From Microcaldota archaeon (GTDB lineage: Archaea > Micrarchaeota > Micrarchaeia > Micrarchaeales > Micrarchaeaceae), in the NCBI GenBank assembly GCA_021819045.1, contig JAKASM010000029.1:1-5816 (forward strand): a stretch of 5,816 nt of DNA, given 5' to 3'. Made by a program: the position numbers and the translations under genes. The notes below the pieces were generated by a model. That model made no database searches, was not told the origin of the DNA, and saw only the letters and a program-made list of their open reading frames with translations. Shown one piece after another: positions 1 through 5,243 of this stretch. Each line of letters starts with the position of its first letter. Position 1 is the first letter of the stretch.

Positions 1-2653
1 AGCTGATATAAAGAAACTTAATGATGAACTATCAAACAAGATTTCCTACAAGGACAAAGTATCGAAGAAGCTAAATGAAGGTTCTATAGAAGTAGGCACA
101 GCAAACAGGATGCTTGATGATATAAATGCCAACATAAAGATAAAAGAAGCACTGATAAAGCAGTCAGAAGAAGCACTTATTAAAAGCAGAGACAAGGTAA
201 AAGGGCTTACCTATGAACTTTCAAAAATAAAAGAACAAATCAACTCCAATGCACAAAGCATGGCAGTACTGAAATCCGATTTATCATCCACTGAAAAGCA
301 AATAGATAAGCATCCGGCAACGGAAGAAGAAGGCGATGGGATATTATTGAAGTACTCTTCGCTGCAAAAGGATATGCTTGAAGTAGAGTCAAAAATCTCA
401 GAGTTAAATGCCGAACACCTATCTTCAAATGCCGAATTGCACATGCTAGAAAGTAGCAATGCAGAAAATGAATTAAGGGTAAAGGAATTATTGAAACTGG
501 CAAATGAAACTGAATCAGAAATAAGCTCTTTGAAGGAGAAGATAAAAACACTACATGCTGAAATAGAAACAAAATCAAAGCAAGCAAAATCATTCGAAAA
601 AACGCAATCGGAAATCAAAGCGGCATACGACAAAATTGAAACGGAGATTATAAATATAAAAGAGCAGCTTGCACTATCCGGGCGAAGCCAGGACAAGATA
701 ACACCCGCATTAGCAGCCTCAATAAAGAAAGGTTTTTACGGAAAAGCGTCAGAACTCTTTTCAAGCAACGACAAATATCTGGTGGCGGCATACGCTTCAG
801 CAGGGGGAAGGTTAAATTACTATATCGTCGACTCTATCGATACAGCAACCCAAGCAATAGAAATAATAAAGCAGAAAAATCTTGGTAGAGCATCATTTAT
901 ACCGCTAAATGAAATAAACACATCTCCCACAACAAAAGACGGCCCAAATACTCCTTTAATAAACTACATTTCTTTTGATGAAAAGTACAGAAAAGCGTTC
1001 GAATTCATATTTGCAAATACATACATAATAGACCGCATAAACTTGGTTTCTAAAAAAGATATCAACAAACACAGATTTGTCACACTCGAAGGCGAAGTTT
1101 TAGAGCAATCTGGACTGCTTACGGGAGGCAGGTTTACTATGCAGCAGCTTCCGGCAGCACTAGAATCGAGACTTGCCAAACTCTCCAGCGAAAAAAATGA
1201 AACAATTAAAAGGCAAACCATTCTAGAAGAAGAATTACAATCATGCAATAAGAAGGTTTATCTTCTGGAGCAGAGTGTTATTGAGGCTGAAACAGAACTA
1301 AAACATAAACACAGCGATAAAGAAAGAATAGATGCTGAAATAAAGGAGAAAGAGCAGGCTTCTAAATCTGCGAAAGTAAGGATTGCAGAGCTTGATAAAG
1401 TGCAGTCACGTGTAGCAGAGAAAAAGATAGCCTTAGAGAAAGAAAAGGAAGAGATAAAGGCGGAAATAGATAAGCTATACAATTCCATAAATATCCGCAC
1501 TTCACAAAAAGCGAGCCCAGCAGCAGAGAAGTCTATAAGGGAATTAAAGGAGCTTAGGCAGGCTGCAGAGAATATAAAGATAAAAATTGCCGAATTTGAG
1601 AAAGAAAATGAAATGCATACCCACAGGAGCGCAGCACTATCAAGAGAAATAAAGGATGAGGAATCCCTAATTAAAGAACTTGAAACAAAAATATCCGAAG
1701 CGGAGAAGGCTATATTAGAATACGGAAAGCACAAGGCAGATGTGCAATCAAAGATAAATGCTCACGGTACCTCAGCAGAAAAATTGCTAAAAGAGGTCCA
1801 AGCAGCAGATGAAGCAGTATCAAAACTAGGCTTCGAGAAGGGGAAACTATCGAGCGACCTAGACAGGGTTGAAAGGGAGACAATGGAAACTGAAGGCAAA
1901 AGAGCACAGTTGCAAACTAGGCTGAGCGACATAAAAGCAGAACTAATATCCTATCAGGGCATTGAGCAAGTAGAGTATAAGAGCATAGAAGAGCTAGAGC
2001 GGCAGTCAACAGAGTGCAAGCACGAAATAGACCTCCTTGGCAACGTTAACCTCAAAGCCCCAGAAGCATATGAGCAGAGGAAAAAAGATGTAGAGGAAGC
2101 AAAGATGAAAATGGACATATTAGATAGGGAAAAATCGGCAATACTTAGTATGATAGCAGAAATAGAATCAAAGAAACTTAGTGTTTTCAATCAGACACTA
2201 GAGGAAGTAAATGAGACCTTCAAGAAGCTCTACAGCACAGTCTTCGATATAGATGCGTACATATACCTAGACGGTGAAAAGAATGACCCTTTCAATTCAA
2301 AACTGATGTTCAGCATCCAGAAAGGCTCAAAGAAAAAGAACGACGAAGGCTTATCCGGCGGTGAAAAGTCCATACTTATGCTATCATTAATATTTTCTGT
2401 GCAGATGAGAAAGCCAATGTCATTGTATATTCTGGACGAAATAGACGTAGCATTAGATAAGGAAAATTCAAAGAAGCTATCAAAGTTGATAAGGGAGCTA
2501 TCCAAAAAGTCTCAGTTCATAGTAGTAAGCCATAACGATTCATTGATAACTATGGCTGAGGCAGCCATAGGAGTTGCTATGCAAGATGGGTATTCTAGGG
2601 CCGTAGGTATAGAGATGGTGAATCAAAACGGTGTTGCAGTTGGCAAGAGGTAA
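1..2653 (+). CDS. smc: Chromosome segregation protein SMC, 5'-truncated by the window edge
   Basis: SMC ATPase that organises and segregates the chromosome as a dimer joined at its hinge. The frame is open from position 2 with no stop, so the start lies upstream and the Met at 110 is internal. About 883 residues are visible, against roughly 1150-1190 for the family, so the N-terminal Walker A part is outside the window. Visible order: coiled coil rich in K/E/A/L (about 2-676); hinge (about 677-1135) with family-like GGRLNYYIVD, LGRASFIPLN, a VTLEGEV segment and closing LTGG; second coiled coil (about 1136-2200); C-terminal head with signature LSGGEK (2351-2368), Walker B LYILDEID (2423-2446, catalytic Glu 2438-2440), D-loop ALD and switch His in VVSHND (2531-2533). 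The hinge excludes Rad50, which has a CxxC zinc hook. All C-terminal ATPase residues look intact. No scpA/scpB gene follows. Instead a signal peptidase overlaps its last 23 bases. Confidence 0.95.
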   Translation, partial: ADIKKLNDELSNKISYKDKVSKKLNEGSIEVGTANRMLDDINANIKIKEALIKQSEEALIKSRDKVKGLTYELSKIKEQINSNAQSMAVLKSDLSSTEKQIDKHPATEEEGDGILLKYSSLQKDMLEVESKISELNAEHLSSNAELHMLESSNAENELRVKELLKLANETESEISSLKEKIKTLHAEIETKSKQAKSFEKTQSEIKAAYDKIETEIINIKEQLALSGRSQDKITPALAASIKKGFYGKASELFSSNDKYLVAAYASAGGRLNYYIVDSIDTATQAIEIIKQKNLGRASFIPLNEINTSPTTKDGPNTPLINYISFDEKYRKAFEFIFANTYIIDRINLVSKKDINKHRFVTLEGEVLEQSGLLTGGRFTMQQLPAALESRLAKLSSEKNETIKRQTILEEELQSCNKKVYLLEQSVIEAETELKHKHSDKERIDAEIKEKEQASKSAKVRIAELDKVQSRVAEKKIALEKEKEEIKAEIDKLYNSINIRTSQKASPAAEKSIRELKELRQAAENIKIKIAEFEKENEMHTHRSAALSREIKDEESLIKELETKISEAEKAILEYGKHKADVQSKINAHGTSAEKLLKEVQAADEAVSKLGFEKGKLSSDLDRVERETMETEGKRAQLQTRLSDIKAELISYQGIEQVEYKSIEELERQSTECKHEIDLLGNVNLKAPEAYEQRKKDVEEAKMKMDILDREKSAILSMIAEIESKKLSVFNQTLEEVNETFKKLYSTVFDIDAYIYLDGEKNDPFNSKLMFSIQKGSKKKNDEGLSGGEKSILMLSLIFSVQMRKPMSLYILDEIDVALDKENSKKLSKLIRELSKKSQFIVVSHNDSLITMAEAAIGVAMQDGYSRAVGIEMVNQNGVAVGKR
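2617..2621 (+). promoter_or_regulatory. Shine-Dalgarno-like site for the signal peptidase
   Basis: GGTGA lies inside the smc coding sequence, nine bases before the GTG at 2631. It matches the complement of the UCACC segment at the archaeal 16S rRNA 3' end. It supports GTG 2631 over the in-frame TTG codons at 2634 and 2640, and suggests the peptidase is translated from the smc message. Confidence 0.45.
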
Positions 2654-3635
2654 AGCACAAACCAAAGAGAGTGCACAAATTACTACCTGGCCCCTCTACA
2701 TCATACTCATAATATCATTTTTGCTTTACATACTATACCAGCAGGTACAGACACTCGCCATACTTTTCGGCACGCTTACCTTCATAATTATATTAATAAT
2801 CATAATTCTTGAGGTGATCATCTCTTCGAAAGAGCAGGGCAAACTCAAGAACGCCATAGAGATTGTAGTGGCGATAATAATCGTAATTGGAATATGGCTG
2901 GGGCTCAGATTCATACTCAATACTCCTTACCCGATAGATGCGGTGCCCAGTTGCAGCATGCTGCCCGCATTGCAAAGAGGAGATATGATAATTCTTCAAG
3001 GAGTAAAACCGTCCGGAATAAAGGCCAATGTAGTAGACGTAACTGGAGCAGAAATGCAGAATATGCTTAACAACATCGCCAACGAGTCCTTGGAGTGTAT
3101 AGCATATAAAATAACAGGCAATACAGCAAATATATCTCAACAGGTGCGGCCAGGGTATTCTATAGGTTTATTCAAGGAATCCAATAACGGTGGGAGTATA
3201 GTGCCAAACTCAAGCCAAGCTGGTAATCTAGTCAAGTATCAATGCGGCATAGCTAATGTCACGTATTCAAACGGCACCAAAATAAAGGAAGCATATACCA
3301 AAGCGATAATTATAGGTAATACAATAATATCAGGAGACCTTAATAACAGTATAATTGTGTATAAGACAGAACCGCAAGATCTATTCTACAAAGAGGGAGA
3401 TACATACGTAGTCCACAGGGCATATGCGATAATAAATGCAAGCGGCAATTATTATTATCTCACAAAAGGGGACAATAACCCCGGGCTAGATATCCAATAT
3501 CAAAATTATCCTGCGTCTCAGAAAGACATAGAAGGGAAAGTAATAGCTGCAATCCCTTACATAGGGTATCTTAAGCTGATACTCAGCGGCACGTTGAGCC
3601 AGCCTGCAGGCTGCAATTACACATTCAGCAGTTAA
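2631..3635 (+). CDS. Archaeal/ER-type signal peptidase I (family S26B) with an inserted region
   Basis: Membrane serine protease predicted to cleave signal peptides from exported proteins outside the cytoplasm. The catalytic Ser box is PSCSMLPALQRGDMIIL (Ser109 before Met110). The His box is GDTYVVHRAY (His262). The Asp box is LTKGDNNPGLD (Asp281, Asp287). A Ser-His-Asp layout, rather than Ser-Lys, is the archaeal/Sec11 type. Three hydrophobic segments precede the Ser (about 21-38, 42-64, 75-96), where many archaeal enzymes have one. About 150 residues separate Ser and His, far more than I expect for the family. The extra part (about 135-230) holds Cys156 and Cys205 and several N-X-S/T sequons. 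A weakly hydrophobic stretch lies near 304-318. The GTG start overlaps smc by 23 bases and has an SD-like GGTGA nine bases upstream. In-frame TTG codons at 2634 and 2640 are alternative starts. Family assignment is firm; substrates and the insertion's role are not known from sequence. Confidence 0.85.
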   Translation: MLQLARGKAQTKESAQITTWPLYIILIISFLLYILYQQVQTLAILFGTLTFIIILIIIILEVIISSKEQGKLKNAIEIVVAIIIVIGIWLGLRFILNTPYPIDAVPSCSMLPALQRGDMIILQGVKPSGIKANVVDVTGAEMQNMLNNIANESLECIAYKITGNTANISQQVRPGYSIGLFKESNNGGSIVPNSSQAGNLVKYQCGIANVTYSNGTKIKEAYTKAIIIGNTIISGDLNNSIIVYKTEPQDLFYKEGDTYVVHRAYAIINASGNYYYLTKGDNNPGLDIQYQNYPASQKDIEGKVIAAIPYIGYLKLILSGTLSQPAGCNYTFSS

Positions 3636-3638
3636 ATG

Positions 3639-3653
3639 GAAACTGCAAGTTTC
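3639..3653 (+). repeat. Perfect 6-bp inverted repeat just upstream of the TATA-like box
   Basis: GAAACT and AGTTTC form a perfect inverted repeat around a 3-base GCA spacer. It starts three bases after the signal peptidase stop and ends six bases before the TATA-like box. It could be a regulator-binding half-site pair beside the promoter. It could also form a small RNA hairpin ending the upstream message, with a T-run 15 bases further on. A chance repeat of this size is possible. Confidence 0.35.
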
Positions 3654-3657
3654 AATA

Positions 3658-3670
3658 CCTATATATATTT
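3658..3670 (+). promoter_or_regulatory. TATA-like box of the ribosomal protein/EF-2 operon
   Basis: CCTATATATATTT is the strongest TATA-like element in the only sizeable non-coding gap of the window (3636-3726). With usual archaeal spacing, transcription would start near 3690 and leave a leader of about 35 bases before the eL30 ATG. A weaker A/T stretch at 3679-3687 (CATATTTAG) is a second candidate, giving a leader of under 20 bases. The preceding AATACC could serve as a poor BRE. The assignment rests on composition and position only. Confidence 0.5.
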
Positions 3671-3672
3671 TT
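3668..3672 (+). terminator. Possible T-run terminator for the smc-signal peptidase unit
   Basis: Five T residues lie 33 bases after the signal peptidase stop. Archaeal termination can occur at short T-tracts without a hairpin, so this is a possible 3' end for the upstream unit. It overlaps the TATA-like region, so the same bases may simply be part of the promoter. Confidence 0.25.
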
Positions 3673-3717
3673 CTGAATCATATTTAGTCGTCTGCTCGCA
3701 GTAAGTTCTACTTATGC

Positions 3718-3723
3718 GGTGGT
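3718..3723 (+). promoter_or_regulatory. Shine-Dalgarno site of eL30
   Basis: GGTGGT ends three bases before the ATG at 3727. It matches the GGTG core of the archaeal SD consensus, though the spacing is short. It supports that ATG as the start. An ATG at 3714 is in another frame. Confidence 0.5.
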
Positions 3724-3726
3724 TTT

Positions 3727-4020
3727 ATGGCAGATTTATCGAATGATATACGTTTAGCTGTGGACAGCGGCAAGACAGCCATAGGACTAAATAGCGTAAT
3801 AGATTCAATAAAAGGAAACGAAGCAAGGCTTATAATCATTGCAAGCAGAAATAAGAAACAGAACATAGGAGATATAACCCACATGGCCGATATCGCAGGC
3901 ATAAAAGTAATAAAATTTGATGGGAACCCAGTAGAATTAGGTGCGATATGCGGAAAACCATTCCCAATCTCTACATTGTCTGTCATAGAACCAGGAAACT
4001 CAAATATATTGAAAGAATGA
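3727..4020 (+). CDS. rpl30e: Large-subunit ribosomal protein eL30 (L30e)
   Basis: Small 50S protein of the L7Ae/L30e/S12e RNA-binding superfamily, shared by archaea and eukaryotes and absent from bacteria. Its 97 residues match the usual archaeal length of about 95-105. Family marks in order: DIRLAVDSGKTAIGLNSV near the N-terminus (binding-helix region), ARLIIIASRN (central strand), then VELGAICGKPFPISTLSVIEPG, close to the typical C-terminal VELG-LGKPF-SLAIVDPG pattern. The last pattern and the gene context favour eL30 over L7Ae or the NusA-linked homologues. It is the first gene of its operon, following a TATA-like box and an SD site. In many archaea nusA comes next; here uS12 starts only ten bases after this stop. 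Confidence 0.93.
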   Translation: MADLSNDIRLAVDSGKTAIGLNSVIDSIKGNEARLIIIASRNKKQNIGDITHMADIAGIKVIKFDGNPVELGAICGKPFPISTLSVIEPGNSNILKE

Positions 4021-4023
4021 GGT
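4019..4023 (+). promoter_or_regulatory. Shine-Dalgarno site of uS12, overlapping the eL30 stop
   Basis: GAGGT spans the last two bases of the eL30 TGA and the first bases of the 10-base gap, seven bases before the uS12 ATG at 4031. The spacing is good. The overlap with the stop suggests translational coupling of the two ribosomal protein genes. Confidence 0.6.
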
Positions 4024-4030
4024 TATTATA

Positions 4031-4459
4031 ATGCCAAATGGAGAATTTGCTGCAAGGAAGCTTGTAAGGCAGAGGAAACACCATAGAATGCTTAAGAAAT
4101 GGCTTAAGAGAAAGATGCTGAAGCTCAAGGACAAATACGACCCTATGGGTACAGTTCCGCGCGCTAGGGCATTGGTGCTCGGAAAATTCATACTGGAGCA
4201 GAAGCAGCCTCACTCAGGCCAACTTAAATGCGTGAGAGTGCAACTTATAAAGAATGGAAAGGTAGTGGGGGCATTCGTACCGGGAGACGGATCCATAGGG
4301 TTCATAGATGAGCATGACGAGGTAACTATTGAAGGACTCGGAGGGTCCCAAAGGGGGCAACTCGGATGCATACCAGGTCTAAAATACAAAGTTGTTGAGA
4401 TAAATGATACTAATCTATACCAAATAATAAAAGGCAAGAAAGAGAAACCAAAGAGATGA
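4031..4459 (+). CDS. rps12: Small-subunit ribosomal protein uS12, archaeal type, with divergent decoding loops
   Basis: Universal 30S protein that lines the decoding centre and checks codon-anticodon pairing. Its 142 residues fit archaeal S12 (about 140-148). Recognisable parts: MPNGEFAARKL at the N-terminus, a basic stretch at 15-33, DPMGTVPRARALVL (37-50), KCVRVQLIKNGKVV (66-79), the PGDGSIGFIDEHDEV block (84-98), and a KGKKEKPKR tail (134-142). These are close to archaeal and eukaryotic S12. Two loops are not: the usual KQPNSAIRK is KQPHSGQLK (58-66), and the usual GDIPG is GCIPG (112-116). Both normally face the A-site codon. The reading frame is intact, so I take it as functional but unusual. 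Its TGA stop (4457-4459) overlaps an ATG at 4456 (ATGA), the typical layout for a coupled next gene, but that frame stops two codons later. Confidence 0.95.
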   Translation: MPNGEFAARKLVRQRKHHRMLKKWLKRKMLKLKDKYDPMGTVPRARALVLGKFILEQKQPHSGQLKCVRVQLIKNGKVVGAFVPGDGSIGFIDEHDEVTIEGLGGSQRGQLGCIPGLKYKVVEINDTNLYQIIKGKKEKPKR

Positions 4460-4592
4460 TTTAACGGAAGAAGTAAAACCCGCAGATAAGGATCTACCTC
4501 CAAATAGCAGCCAGCCAGACCAACAGCAGAAGGCTCCGGAACCCACGGCTGAGCCGAAACCTAAAAGGAGGGTTTCAAGGAAAAAAGGTGAG
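4456..4592 (+). other. Probable N-terminal extension of uS7, separated from its likely ATG by a one-base frame shift
   Basis: ATG 4456-4458 overlaps the uS12 stop as ATGA but runs into TAA after two codons (ATG ATT TAA). The uS7 frame is open from 4431 into uS7 and has no ATG, GTG or TTG before 4593. From 4461 to 4592 that frame encodes 44 residues rich in Pro, Lys and Glu (starting LTEEVKPADKDLPP, ending KRRVSRKKGE), typical of a flexible ribosomal protein tail. One extra T in the TTT run at 4460-4462 would give ATG ATT TTA ACG and a uS7 of 259 residues. The likely causes are a one-base sequencing or assembly deletion in the T-run, or a real mutation with translation starting at GTG 4593. 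Programmed -1 shifting is possible but has no clear slippery heptamer. N-terminal tails on archaeal uS7 are known, for example in haloarchaea. Confidence 0.65.
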
Positions 4593-5234
4593 GTGATTAC
4601 GAGTCCCGAAGCAAAAGACATGTTCATATCAAAAACAACAATGCTTTTCGATAAATATGGATACGATGTGGAGGTATATGACCCAAGTTTGAGAAACTAT
4701 GTTAATCTAAAACCGATAGCCTACCCCAATTCTTTCGGAAGGAATAGCCAGTCGCAATCCCACAAGGCGAATTTAAACATAATAGAGAGGTTAGAAAACT
4801 CGCTAATGCGGGGAGGAACTGGGGGCAAGATAGGCGGGCGTGTAATACGCACCAAGGGCAGACTGCAAGGAAAGAAGCTAAAGGTTATAAAGACGATAAA
4901 GGAAGCATTTGATGTAATAAACAAGCAAACAGGCAGAAACCCAATACAGGTATACATAGAGGCGCTAGAGAACAGCGCACCAATAGAAGACACAACAAGG
5001 GTACGCTACGGAGGAATAATATCCAACGTAGCAGTTGATGTAAGTGCAAGCAGAAGGTTAGATATAGCCCTGCGAAACATAGGAATGGGCACAGTCACAT
5101 CTGCCTTCCACAGCAAAAGCACATTGGCCCAAGCGCTCGCCAAAGAGCTAATACTCGCAGCAAACAACGACGTAAACAGCTATGCAATAAAGAGAAAGAA
5201 CGAGACCGAGAGGATGGCCAGGAGCGCCAAGTAG
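4593..5234 (+). CDS. rps7: Small-subunit ribosomal protein uS7 (N-terminus uncertain)
   Basis: 30S head protein that nucleates assembly of the 16S 3' major domain and sits by the mRNA exit channel and E-site tRNA. From GTG 4593 it has 213 residues. Archaeal uS7 marks, in order: YDVEVYDPSLRNYVNLKPIA (25-44), NIIERLENSLMR (62-73), a Gly/basic loop GGTGGKIGGRVIRTKGR (74-90), TIKEAFDVINKQTGRNPIQV (101-120), EALENSAPIEDTTRVRYGGI (123-142), VDVSASRRLDIALRNI (148-163), and the C-terminal AANNDVNSYAIKRKNETERM (189-208). GTG 4593 is the earliest standard start in frame, but its only SD-like bases (GGTGAG, 4587-4592) touch it with no spacing. The next in-frame ATG, at 4620, has no SD at a normal distance either. 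The true start is therefore probably ATG 4456 with a base missing in between. EF-2 begins nine bases after this stop. Confidence 0.93.
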   Translation: MITSPEAKDMFISKTTMLFDKYGYDVEVYDPSLRNYVNLKPIAYPNSFGRNSQSQSHKANLNIIERLENSLMRGGTGGKIGGRVIRTKGRLQGKKLKVIKTIKEAFDVINKQTGRNPIQVYIEALENSAPIEDTTRVRYGGIISNVAVDVSASRRLDIALRNIGMGTVTSAFHSKSTLAQALAKELILAANNDVNSYAIKRKNETERMARSAK

Positions 5235-5239
5235 TGATT
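5234..5239 (+). promoter_or_regulatory. Weak Shine-Dalgarno-like site of aEF-2
   Basis: GTGATT overlaps the last base of the uS7 TAG and sits four bases before the ATG at 5244. Five bases (GTGAT) match the complement of the archaeal 16S AUCAC segment. This is a weak match, and coupling to uS7 translation may matter more. Confidence 0.35.
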
Positions 5240-5243
5240 CTGC

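Noticed and set aside
110..112. ATG at 110 as the start of smc
   Set aside because: The frame is open upstream to the window edge with coiled-coil-like codons, and the N-terminal Walker A half of SMC is missing, so this Met is internal.
211..2505. Long minus-strand open frames opposite smc
   Set aside because: They are Ser/Phe/Leu-rich translations expected opposite Lys/Glu-rich coiled coil, have no recognisable family, and lie wholly under a well-supported gene.
3692..3701. Short palindrome CTGC-TC-GCAG in the leader
   Set aside because: Only four pairs with a 2-base loop; too short to claim as a site or hairpin.
3674..3740. A kink-turn in the eL30 leader that would allow autoregulation by eL30
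   Set aside because: A UGA occurs at 3674-3676, but no partner GA follows within the leader and no flanking stems pair.
4456..4464. A separate mini-ORF ATG ATT TAA after uS12
   Set aside because: Two codons encode nothing useful; its position as an ATGA overlap is better explained as the displaced start of uS7.
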